DNA of 64,000 nucleotides, from assembly GCF_009905375.1 (NCBI RefSeq), contig NC_133655.1:166246588-166310587 (forward strand), given 5' to 3'. This DNA comes from Apium graveolens. Taxonomy: Eukaryota; Streptophyta; Magnoliopsida; Apiales; Apiaceae. Positions 33,833-44,662 of this stretch are shown here, one piece after another; position 1 is the first letter of the stretch; each line of letters starts with the position of its first letter. A program made the position numbers and the translations under genes. Below the pieces are notes generated by a model that was given only the letters and a program-made list of their open reading frames with translations, was not told the DNA's origin and ran no database searches.

Positions 33833-33877
<45 letters not shown>

Positions 33878-34150
33878 CAAGGGACCAGTGATTTGATTAA
33901 TTATTAACTAAAGAGCTAACTTAATGATTTAATCAAAAAATATCTTACTTATGCGTGTCTCCCTAGACTGACTTGTAATGATGACAATAATTTCATACAT
34001 GCATATTTAGCAAATAAATTCACTTAATTTATCATGCATAGAATAAAATTCATCAAAAATTCCAACATAATATCTTCAATCATTATTTAGGACATATCAG
34101 TATTTGATCATCATTCATCAGAATTTGACCAAATATAAATTAACAAGAAA
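33746..34150 (-). other. Spacer after pol of C with promoter-like elements
   Basis: It holds a TATA-like TTATTTAAA (window 33825-33833, read on the minus strand) directly next to a (GA)n microsatellite, which reads CT on the sense strand, and then a C/T-rich leader to the small ORF. The rest is AT-rich with no open frame. Confidence 0.55.
33836..33874. repeat. (GA)n microsatellite
   Basis: About 18 uninterrupted GA dinucleotides. It sits immediately upstream, in the sense of element C, of the TATA-like box of the small ORF. Confidence 0.95.
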
Positions 34151-37100
34151 TTATTTGTCCCAACTAACCATACCAAGCTCATTGACAAGCTTTGTAAATA
34201 TTGCTTCAGGTAATGGCTTTGTGAAAATATCATCTAGCTGCTGATCAGTGGGAACAAAATGGAGCTCAATGGTTCCTTCCATGACATGCTCTCTTATAAA
34301 GTGATATATGATACTGATATGTTTGGTAAGAGAGTGTTGCGCTGGATTCCCTGTCATAGCAATAGCACTTTGATTATAACAGTAAATAGGAATTTTAGAA
34401 AATGATAATCCATAGTCCATGAGCTGGTTCCTCATCCATAATAGCTGAGCACAGCAGCTTCCAGCTGCAATATATTCAGCGTCAGCAGTTGAAGCAGAAA
34501 TGAATTTCTGCTTCTTACTGAACCAGGAGACTAATCTTCCTCCCAAAAACTGACAACTGCCAGAGGTGCTCTTCCTGTCTATTTTACATCCAGCAAAGTC
34601 AGCATCTGAATATCCATAAAGTTCAAAATCAGCTTCCTTTGCATACCATAGACCAAGTGATGTAGTGCCCTTGAGATATCAAAAGATTCTCTTAACTGCA
34701 ATAAGATGTGGCTCCCTAGGATTTGCCTGAAATCTTGTACACAAACAGGTGGAAAACATAATATCTGGCCTACTAGCAGTTAGGTACAAAAGAGAACCAA
34801 TCATACCTTTGTAGCTTGTGACATCAACTGTTGTACCTTTATGAGGATCAAGTTTTGTAGCAGTTACCATAGGAGTACTTGCAGTTGCACTTTCTTGCAT
34901 ATTAAACCTTTTTAACAGATTTTTTGTGTACTTGGACTGATTAATGTAGATGTCACTATCAGTCTGTTTAATTTGCAAAACCAAGAAGTATCTCATCTCT
35001 CCCATTATACTCATTTGATATCTTGATTGCATCAACTTGAAAATTTATCACACAGTGTTTGATTAGTTGATCCAAAAATGATATCATCCACATAAATTTG
35101 AACTAAAATCAAATCTTTACCTTTATTCAGATTAAATAAACTTTTATCTATTATACCTCTTTTGAATCCACTTTCAAGTAAAAACTGAACAAGGGTCTCG
35201 TACCATGCTCTAGGTGATTGCTTTAGTCCATAGAGTGATTTGTCAAGTCTATAAACATAGTCAGGATGTTTAGGATCCATAAATCCTAGAGGCTGTTCAA
35301 CATAGACTTCTTCTTCAAGTTCCCCATTGAGAAATGCACTCTTGAAATCCATCTGAAAGACTTTGAACTTCTTGTGTGCAGCATATGCCAGGAAGATTCT
35401 GATTGCTTCCAACCTAGCAACATGAGCAAATATTTCATCATAGTCAATGCCTTCCTGTTGAGAATATCCTTTAGCCACTAACCGAGCCTTGTTTCTAGCA
35501 ATGGTTCCATCAGAATCAGTCTTATTTCTGAAGACCCACTTTGTGCCTACAATTGATTTGTGTTTAGGTCTAGGCACCAGCTTCTAAACTTCATTTCTTT
35601 CAAACTCATTCAACTCTTCTTGCTTAGCTATGACCCAGTCTACATCCTTAAGTGCATCTTCTACTTTCTTTGGTTATTCTTTTGAGAGTAGATTATGATA
35701 GAGACATTCATTTTTAGTTGTACTTCTAGTCTTTACACCTTCATCAGGATTTCCAATGATTAGATCAGGAGTGTGATCTTTGGTCCATTTTCTGGCATGA
35801 GGAAATATCCTTCCGGAGCTAGATGCTCCCTCTGAATCATGTGCCTCATCAAATGCATTTGAGGCTCCCCTGAGTCAGTGTTCTTGTCTCCTGATGAAGT
35901 ATTAACACTTGACTCATGCTCACCTTATATCGAGTCAGCATTGGATTCTTTCTTACCAGATTGAGAAGAACCTTGAGTTGATTCTTCTGTGTTGGTACTA
36001 TCAGTTGAACCTTGCAGTTGCTCCCCCTCAACATGTGCAGGTTCATCAGTACATTGATCATCTTCAGGATTTGAAGGTGTATCAGGATTTAGATCATCAG
36101 TGGTTGATGATTTATTGGAGTCTGATGCATAGTCCAGCAGTGCATTTTCATTTGCAAAGATCAACCTTTCATGAGAGTCTTCTTCAAATCCAGGAATCTT
36201 TCTATCATCAAAAGACACATTGATAGAGATAACCACAATATTTGTTCTCAGATTGAAAACTTTATATGATCTTCCTTCATCAGCTTTTGATTCAAATTTT
36301 CCTAGCTGATCAGTGTGAGTTCTCAAAACAAAGTACTTACATCCAAATATATGGAGATGTTTCAGACTTGGCTTCTTTTTTTCAGCATCTGACAAGGAGT
36401 TACACCATGTATATTTATCAAGTAATGTTCTGAGTGTAACAGGTTGTGCTTACTGCTTTAGCCCAGAAGTATGTGGGTAATTTAGCTTCTTCTAGCAGAG
36501 TCCTGCTAGCTTCAATCAAGGTTTTATTTTTCCTCTCAACAACACCATTTTGTTGAGGTGTACCAGGAGCTGAGAATTGTTGTTGTATACCTTTGTACTT
36601 TCAAACTTCCTCTATCTTTGAATTCTTGAACTCAGTGCCAATATCACTTCTCAGAATTTTCACTTTGAAATTTATTCCATTTTCAATTTGCTTTACATGA
36701 TCCAAAACAATTTATGGAGTTTCATCTTTCCTGTGTAGAAAATAAACCCAGACATATCTAGTGAAATCATCAACAATTACAAGTGTGTACCTTTTCTTGT
36801 TGATAGACATTATGCTTACTAGTCCAAAGAGATCCAAGTGTAGCATGTGATAAGGTTCAGTGATGGAGAATTTTGTTTTGCTTTTAAAGGATACTCTTCT
36901 TTGTTTGGAATTTTGGCAAGCATCACAAAGGCCATTAGATGAATATAGCATATTTGGTAATCCTCTTACTAGCTCCTTCTTGGCAAGTTCATTTATAGAA
37001 CTGAAGTTGAGATGTGAGAGCTTCTTGTGCCAATTCCAGCTTTTATCTATTGATGCCTTAGTGATAAGGCAAGTAGATTCCTCCTCAAGACCTTCATGCA

Positions 37101-37452
37101 GCCTTGCTTTATATATGTTACCATGTCTATATCCTTTCAAGACAAATTTCTTTATCTTGATGTGAAAAACTTCATAGTGAGAGTCATAGAACACAATATG
37201 GTAACCTTTGTCAGTGATCTGACTGATGCTCAGTAGGTTGTGTTTCAATCCTTCCACCAAGGCCATATTTTCTATTACCACCTTTCCAATTATTAAGTTG
37301 CCATATCCCAGAGTGTGTCCAATGTTTCCATCCCCATAAGATACATCCGGGCCAGCCTTCCTCTCAAATTCAGACAGCAGGGTTTTATTTCCAGTCATGT
37401 GTCCAGAACATTCATTGTCCAAGACAAGAATGTTCTTCCTATTACCCTGCAA
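34151..37452 (-). pseudogene. pol: Copia pol: protease-integrase-RT-RNase H (C), broken
   Basis: The order is copia. 37452-36712 holds the protease start and integrase N-terminus: the active-site block reads LDNECSGHMTG, so the usual D-S-G is D-N-E. The integrase finger (WHKKLSHLNF, CDACQ) and catalytic DLFG and VDDFTRY follow. 36712-36395 holds the rest of the integrase core with stops. 36395-35925 is the variable linker. 35577-35032 is RT with [36 protein letters not shown] and catalytic YVDD. 35035-34679 and 34546-34151 are connection and RNase H (SASTADAEYIAA, VPTDQQLDDIFTKP). At least five interruptions. Its relatives in D keep D-S-G. Confidence 0.9.
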
Positions 37453-37459
37453 TCAGAAA

Positions 37460-39543
37460 GTTTCTGTGATTCAAAATCAATTATGACAGTTTTTTCTTTG
37501 ATAGAATTTGTTTTATCGGAAGCAGACTTAGTAGAATTGGCAATATTAAACACATAAGCAGTTTTATTAAACTTTGGCAAAGGTTCATAGAAAATGTGAT
37601 ATAACTTATGATAGGAACTACAAGTGTAAATTGAATGCCAACTACTACCACAATGAAAACAAGGATTTTGTGGTTTATAAAATGCTCATCTACCCCTAAC
37701 TTCAGACTCAGGAATAGCAGTTTTCTTTTTCTTACTCCTCCTGCAATCAATAACAAGATGATTAGTATTTCCACAGTTAAAACAAGTTTTTCTAGGGGCA
37801 TTAGGAACAACCTTATAGTTGGAATCTTTAGAAACACCTTGCTTACCATTCCTATTTCTTTTTGGACTCTTTATCTAAGGTTTATCAGTAACTTAAGATA
37901 ATTTCTTTTTCAGTTGTCCTTTAGACAAAAGTCCTATGTTCTTTTCTTTCTTGATAGTCTTAATGGTTTCTTTGTGTTCCTCACTTTGATTTTTATCATT
38001 TACTCTCTTTTCCTGATATGTAGAGGTTGAACCCTTTTCAAAAGTTGATATGGGTTCATTGTTTTCTGAAGAAATAAACTTAACAGGAGCCTTAAGGGTA
38101 ATTTCATTTTCAGTGTCAACATCTTTAATTCCATCTTTATAGCCAAGACATTCTTTACGGTTTTTCTTTGAGATCATCTCATGAACCTTTTTGCCTGAAT
38201 CAGTCCAGGCTTTTAGGGTTTTTCTCTAATTTTCTAAATCTTTTTCTAACATATTGTACCTAGTCTCAAGGATCTTTACTGTATGTTTAGCTTTTTCATA
38301 TTCTTTTTGCAATTCTACTTGATTTGTTAAGTCAGGCTCAAACTGTCAATCCTAGATTTTAAGATCTCAATTTTAGTTATAAGTCTAATATTCTATAGAG
38401 TCTTATTCTTAAAATTACCATGCAGAGATTTAATAATAGATTTCAATTCAGATATATCCTCAGTATCAAGAGAAAAAAAGGATGTTGATACCTTATAATC
38501 AGGAGAAATAGGATTATCAAAACTAGCCATCAGTGCATAGTTTGTTCCTTCAGCTTCAGAGTCAGTAGAGTCCATCCAGTCCTTGCTTGATGTGATCAAG
38601 GCTTTGTTCTTCCCTTTGTAATTTCTTGACTTCCCGCATTCAGTAGCAAAGTGACCAGGCTCATCACAGTTGTAGCACTTGATCTTTGACCTGTCAACTT
38701 TTCCAGCTTTCACATCTTTTCCAACTCTTCTTCCAGAAGGCTTCCTCTCTCCTCCAGTAAACTTCTTCTTAAAGCTTCTATTCTGTTGAGACTTCCTGAA
38801 TTGCATCCTCTTGAAACCCTTAACCATCATAGCAGCCATTTACATGACATCAGAATCTGTCATGTTCTCATCAGTTTCAGAATCAGTATCATCATCAGGA
38901 TTTGATGATTAATCATAAGTATCTAATTCTGGCAGATAGTTCTTCTTCCTTGTAGCTTACACAGTCTTGTCTTTTGAAGCTTTAGCATTCACCTTTAAGG
39001 CAGCTGATTTTTCCTTGATGCTTTTCCTCTACTTCCTTTGCTGAACTTCCAAGTCATGAGTCTTCAGCATGCCATAGATTTCATCCAGAAAGACTTTTTC
39101 CAAATCATATTTGTGTCATATGATTGAGGTCTGTGTCTCCCATTCTTGAACTAAAACAGCCCTTCTGTTCTTCTTGATGGTTGTGGTTCCTTGGCATTGA
39201 GTCTCAAGAGCGTGCCAGATCTCTTTGGCAGTCTTGTAGGCTATAACCCTGTTTGACATCACAAAATCAAGACTGTTATGCAAATGTTTCTTACCTTCGC
39301 ATCTTTCACCACAGTGACTTTCTCTTCTGGTGTCCATTCACTCTTCTCCTTCAGATGGAGATGTTCATCAACAGTAGGAGTTGTAGGTACCAATTTTGTT
39401 GGCTTGTAAGGTCCATCATTGATTACATCGAGATAGTCTGGATCTGTAGCTTCCAAGTGCATGAGCATCTTCACCTTCCATGTAGGACATTCAGCCTTCT
39501 TCAGAATGGGAATTTTGATACTTTCATACTTGTTCAGAGACAT
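37460..39543 (-). pseudogene. gag: Copia gag (C), broken and internally deleted
   Basis: It starts MSLNKYESIKIPILKKAE at 39543. The N-terminal half is in two frames (39543-39259, 39337-39116) and then about 100 codons present in D (from YEHFDS to the KIYGML block) are largely missing near 39110. The zinc knuckle CYNCDEPGHFATEC is in 38839-38393. A Lys-rich part (38177-37893) and two more knuckles (CFNCGNTNHLVIDC and CFHCGSSWHSIYTC) near 37640-37800 follow, as in D. The three-knuckle plan is shared by C and D. Confidence 0.85.
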
Positions 39544-39577
39544 GTGTAGATCGATTCTGATAGTAAATTATCAGTCC

Positions 39578-39589
39578 GCTCTGATACCA
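39578..39589 (-). other. Primer binding site, initiator Met tRNA (C)
   Basis: The minus strand reads TGGTATCAGAGC, an exact match, two bases from the LTR. Confidence 0.9.
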
Positions 39590-39591
39590 AT

Positions 39592-40084
39592 TGTTGCTCA
39601 GTAAAGATATAATTGTTTAAGGGGGGTTGGATAAAATTGTATAAATGTTTCGAACAAGTAATAAAAATATAACAGTTCTTTATATTTATGATAAAAACTG
39701 TTACAAACTCTCTCAAGAAATATTGATGTTCTTGAGAGCTTCTAGGTCGTGCAATGCTCAATTTTATTCACTATTTGATGACCTAAACTGTGTTTATATA
39801 ATACACAGCTGCTGCTAATCAATCTAAGATATGCATTATCAAAAACTAACTGAAACTGATACATATCTTCAACTGAATAGATAAAGTCCTATAACTCAGA
39901 TGTAAGAGATATTTGTCAATAAACCAAGGAACAGAACAAATCTTCTAAGATGACTGCCTCCAGATACTGATGACATACAAATGCTGATGATGTGTCAAAT
40001 CCTGACGACACATCAATTACTGATGACACCCGAACATAGCCAGATCCTGAGCTTCTTCTGATCATTGAGAATCAGTACGTAATA
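39592..40084 (-). repeat. 5' LTR of copia element C, 493 bp
   Basis: Window ends TGTTGCTCAG and TACGTAATA; the last dinucleotide is mutated from CA to TA. It pairs with 27330-27823. Confidence 0.9.
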
Positions 40085-40089
40085 AGCTT
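40085..40089. repeat. Target-site duplication AGCTT, right copy (C)
   Basis: Matches 27325-27329. Confidence 0.9.
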
Positions 40090-42060
40090 CCTGTAAAATT
40101 TCATTCTTTAACTCTGTCACTGATGAAATCCAAATTCTGGAAGAAAAATCTAAGAATACCTTGATCATCCTTATGTGTGCATAACTCTCCTCCTATTAAA
40201 CTGTTAACATCCTGATCCATTATCCCCTCTTGACGTTTCTTTATCTTCTCTAACAACTCTGGCTGAAAGGCCATACTATACATCTTTGCTTCTTTTGGAT
40301 TACAAATTCTGACTTCTACTTTCAACTTCTCACATTCCTTATATAACTCTTCTGGTACGGTCAACACATTCACTTTTTCCTTTTCGCTTATCGCGTTGCC
40401 ACTACATTTGCTTTTCCCGGGTGATAGTTAATCATGCAATCATAGTCCTTGATCAATTCCAACCATCTTCATAATCTCTTATTAAGTTCCTTATGCGTGA
40501 ATATATTTCAAACTTTTATGGTCCGTATAAATCTCACATCTTTCTCCGTATAGATAATGTCTCCAAATATTTAGGGCAAATACCATTGCTGCTAGTTCCA
40601 AGTCATGAGTAGGATACTTCTGCTCATGAGGTTTCAGTTGTCTAGATGCATATGCAATAACTTTATCGTGCTACATCAGAACACAACCTAATCCCTCTCG
40701 AAAAGCATCACTATAAATTATGAAATTTACTTGATCATCTGGAAGTGACAAAATAGGTGCCGTGATCAATCTCTTCTTCAATTCCTAAAAACTTTCCTCG
40801 CACTTCTCATTCCATATAAAATTCTCATCCTTCCTGGTAAGCTTCGTCGAAGGTGTTGGAATCTTCGAGAAATCTTAAATAAACTCCGATAATATCATGC
40901 CAAACCTAAGAAACTTCTCATTTATGTTGGTGTTCTTGGGCTCTCCCAATTCATAATAGCTTTAATCTTCACCGAATCCACTTTGGTTCCTTCATCACTG
41001 ACTAAATATCTTAAGAATTAAACTTCCTGCAACCAAAACTCACATCTTGAAAACTTAACATACTTCTCTCTTCGCACAATTCCCACAGCTATTCTTAAAT
41101 GTTCCACATGGTTTTTCGTTGACTTTGAGTAAATCATGATATAATCTATATATACAATTACAAACTTATCCAGATATTCCTTAAAGATTTTTTTCATCAA
41201 GTCCCTAAATGTTGTTGGTGCATTGGCCAATCCAAAAGGCATTACTAGAATTTCATAATGATCGTACCTAGTTCTAAAAGCTATCTTCGGTACGTCCTCA
41301 GGTTTAATCTTCAATTGGTGACATCCGGATCTCAAATTAATTTTAGAAAGATACTTTTCTCCTTTTAGATGATCAAACAATTCATCAATTCAGGGTAACA
41401 GATAATTGCTCTTAATATTAAGTTTATTGAGCTCCCAATAGTCGATACATAATCTCATACTTTAATAAATAACATTTGTGCATCTCATAGGGACAAACTG
41501 GGTCTAATCACTCCTTTTTCTAACAACTCTTACAATTGCTTTTTTAACTCCTTCATTTCAACGGGCGCCATTCTATATGGGGCCTTAGATTCTAGTTCCG
41601 TTCCAGGTGCTAAGTTGATTGTAAACTCAATTTCTCTATCTGGAGGAAGTCCCGGTAACTCGTCTTGGAACACGTCTAAAAACTTATTGACCACTGGACT
41701 ATCTTTAAGTTTCACTGACTACTAATTTCTATTTATCACTAGAGCAATATAATACCCACATCTTTGCCACAATAAACTTTTAGCTTGAATCATCATTAAA
41801 AACTTCTTTACTACCCTTTGACCTTTAAATATCCTCACATTCTCATCCGGGGTTCTCAGAATCATCTTCTTATTACGACAGTCTATCTGAGCATCATGCC
41901 TAGATAGCCAGTCCATTCCTTGAATAACATCAAATTTTCCTCTCTTAAACGGTATCAAACCAGCATATAACTTATCACCAGAAATCTGAATCTCACAGTT
42001 CGTACACACTTGGTTAACAGATACACGCTCTTAATTTGCTAGTTCTACCGTCATAATATT
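40090..42060 (-). pseudogene. pol: Gypsy pol: protease, RT, RNase H, integrase start (G), broken
   Basis: Minus-strand pieces align with element B in order. 42009-41722 is protease (CEIQISGDKL, FDVIQGMDWLSRHDAQIDC). 41715-41530 is the PR-RT linker ([21 protein letters not shown]). 41380-41018 is RT, where the catalytic box reads YIDY instead of YIDD, so one catalytic Asp is lost. 41000-40400 is RNase H, in scattered frames. 40373-40101 is the RNase H-integrase linker (FQPELLEKIKKRQE). The part after it is at 26440-27324, beyond element C. It cannot make active enzyme. Confidence 0.85.
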
Positions 42061-44340
42061 ATTTAACAATTCATCTTAATAAAATCTAGAAAAATAATGA
42101 TCGAGTTGCTCCCAAATTCAATAATACTTTAGCACATTAAGAATTCACAAAAAGCATACTCGTCGTCATATTGGTATTCTGAATAACATTTTTCATAGAC
42201 ACATCATAAACTCTTGCTTTTGGAGACTGTTTCGCTATCGAAGTAGATCCTAAAATTCTTAGCGCATCACTGACTGGGGCTAGTGATTTACAATCCTTGC
42301 CCTACGTCCTGGTTTCCTACACTTGAAACATGTAAATCCAATGGCTGAAACGTTGTCCGCTTGATTCTTGGTAGATTGATTTTTGTTTGGAAAACTTTTG
42401 TGAAGAACAACAGTGTAACAAAACAACTAGAAGGATCCATAATTCAATAAACTTATAGTTGAAAAGAAAGAAGGAGTAATGATTTGAAGATGAGTGAGAC
42501 AACTATATTAGTACCTAAGATGGCCAGTCTTTCATACCGTATGGCATGTAGCACATGCTTAGTGGCGTCCCACCAGAATCTTCATCATTACGACAAAGTG
42601 TCACACCATAACACTGCTTGTCTCAATCAGAAAGCAAAACTTGATGGAAAAATAATTTTTGAAAGGAATACAACAATCTCCTTTGCTTTTTGCCTGATAG
42701 AACTTATTAATGAAAGAAGTTCATACTTATTCAAAGATAAAGAAAAATATATACTATAGTATTATAGAAAAGAATGGTACTATTGATTATCATACACATT
42801 TTATCTTTGTACACATTCAAAGCTTGTTCGCTCAATAGATCCCATTCTCAAGTCATATAGTAACTTCAGAAAGTCCGCTGGAATGCCTTCATAATTTGAT
42901 CTCTATAATAAATTCCTTCATTAAGTCTTGTACCTTTAGCGCCGTGCCTTCACATTTAATATTTTTGCGTTCTCACGGGATTTACATTTATAACTTCAAA
43001 TTTTTCTATGCGACTTAAGATAACCACTGATCATTCAACATATCGACTCTTTTGCTAATAAGGTTCTTCCTTTAAAAAAGTCTAGAAATTTGCTCAACCT
43101 CCTTCGATCATGCTCAGGCTTCTTTAAACTCTAATAATCTCAGAAATTAGATGAATAGTTTCTCCGCACGTTGATTCTGTTGGTAACATTATTAAACAAG
43201 ATTTGCACTCTCTTATTAGAAATAATCGAAATTTCTCCGTAATAGCGGGTCTGCTTGACCCTCTGAATTAACAATATTAATTCTGGAACAAATATTCTTT
43301 TAAGTAATCAAGGTCTTATAACAAAAAAGAAACTCAAGTAATAATTTGACAACCAATTTTTTAAAATTCATTTTATTCAAAGGACTTTTGGAAATTTTGT
43401 TAAGAAAATCTATTTCAGAAACTTATTTAAAATTTTGAAAATTGCATATCTGGTCGTCAATACTATATGTGTTTGTTGTCCTTCTCAACCATAACAAGGT
43501 ACCAAATTGAAGAAACAATCACATAAGAGTCATCCACTTCAATCTACCTTCTACCCCTTATTGGATCCCTCTTTCCTGCATTACTCGACGAAAACTTCAG
43601 TTACCGTTGCATATTATCTTATTCATAACTTCACTTCAAGACTTCCATACTGGTAATATTCCCATCATCATTTTTTCTATCATTAAGTACAACAAGTCTA
43701 TTCTTTAAAAATAATTATGCTGATATCACATCACATCGCTATTATACATATCACATTCGTCATAACACCATCATCTAATTTGAGGAAAACTCTAGATCTG
43801 CATTCTTCTCAAACTCCTTTAAAACTTATCTAGCTCACTTCACAAGACAATCAGGGGTGGCATGCTCAGTAGTGGCTCCATATAAATCGGTAGCAGCTAT
43901 TCTACAGAACATATAATCTTCCCTCTAAGTTTCTTCTCATCTTTCTCAATATCTCTGGAACTCACAATATGTTGTAGCTCTCGAATCCATCCTCGTAGAC
44001 GCTATTGCTCCATAAGACAGGTCTCAAATTGAAGGTATAGAACAGGGTATCGGGTAAACTGAAAAGATGCACCCACAGCTGAATGTCCGATAGAACCAGA
44101 ATCAGCAGGTGGAGGTCCTCAAATAGGTGATCTCACATCAGGGGTAGTAGAATAGCTTTAAAAGGTGTAGCTCTCACGATAGGAGATAATACAACTAATA
44201 CTGGTGGAAGAACAAGGTGTGAATCAAATCTGGGGGAGATGACGGTCCTCAAATAGAAGGCTCTGAATGATGAAATGGTACAGAGATAATAGGATATGCC
44301 ATCACTGTCTGAAAATTATATCGCAAGATAAAAATCTTGA
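42061..44340 (-). pseudogene. Decayed gypsy gag and leader (G)
   Basis: Stop-rich minus-strand remnants: a zinc-knuckle trace (CFKCRKPGRR) near 42310-42340, capsid-like fragments near 42850-43200, and a leader with proline-rich traces near 43950-44300. The 91-codon plus frame at 42484-42759 lies within this stretch and is not supported as a gene. Assignment rests on position relative to pol and weak resemblance. Confidence 0.5.
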
Positions 44341-44399
44341 ATCATAACACAAGCCATACCAAAATCTACTATACAGCCGCACTCAACCTCTCAACGTCC

Positions 44400-44662
44400 T
44401 ATCTTTCTACTTTTTTGAATTTTCAATTTATTTTGTGATTTTTTTAACTAATGAAAAATATGAAAAGAGAGAGAGACGGGTTATCCAAGCAAGCCTCCAA
44501 AAGTTCCTTCGAGCCTTGGCAATTTTTGAAGTTCCAACGAGCTTTCCGAATCTTCAATTTTCTAGAAAAATTAAACAAAGAGAGCAAGTAAAACTTTATT
44601 CGAAAAATTTAAAATTAAAGCGCAAAAAATAATTATAATCCCCGGCAGCGGCGCCAAAAATT
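44400..44662 (-). mobile_element. Internal stub of a tRNA-Asp-primed element (Athila-like)
   Basis: About 260 bp of leader-like, AT-rich sequence adjoining a tRNA-Asp primer site and an LTR. The left boundary with G is not sharp. No coding sequence of this element remains in the window. Confidence 0.45.
44641..44657 (-). other. Primer binding site, Asp tRNA
   Basis: The minus strand reads TGGCGCCGCTGCCGGGG, one mismatch from the complement of the plant tRNA-Asp 3' end. Use of tRNA-Asp is known for the Athila lineage of gypsy elements. It differs from all other primer sites in the window. Confidence 0.75.

Larger units (their letters stand above)
27330..40084 (-). mobile_element. C: full-length but degenerate copia element (SIRE type), 12.75 kb
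   Basis: The LTRs are 494 and 493 bp with TSD AGCTT. Minus-strand order: LTR, primer site, gag, protease, integrase, RT, RNase H, small ORF, ORF3, polypurine tract, LTR. The LTRs differ at many positions (about six in the first 60 bp), so it is much older than TRG or B. The right LTR ends TA instead of CA. It has the same gene plan as element D. Confidence 0.9.
23230..44340 (-). mobile_element. G: decayed gypsy chromovirus, split by copia element C
   Basis: Minus-strand gypsy order from right to left: gag relic, protease, RT, RNase H, integrase, C-terminal region, LTR (23230-26419). Copia element C (27330-40084) sits in the integrase. Frameshifts and stops are everywhere. The 5' LTR expected on the right is absent; sequence of another element type begins near 44400. 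A matching LTR fragment appears at 49818-50631. Confidence 0.75.

Noticed and set aside
42484..42759. 91-codon plus-strand frame as a captured host gene
   Set aside because: No recognisable family. It lies in decayed gypsy gag and has no promoter or splice context.
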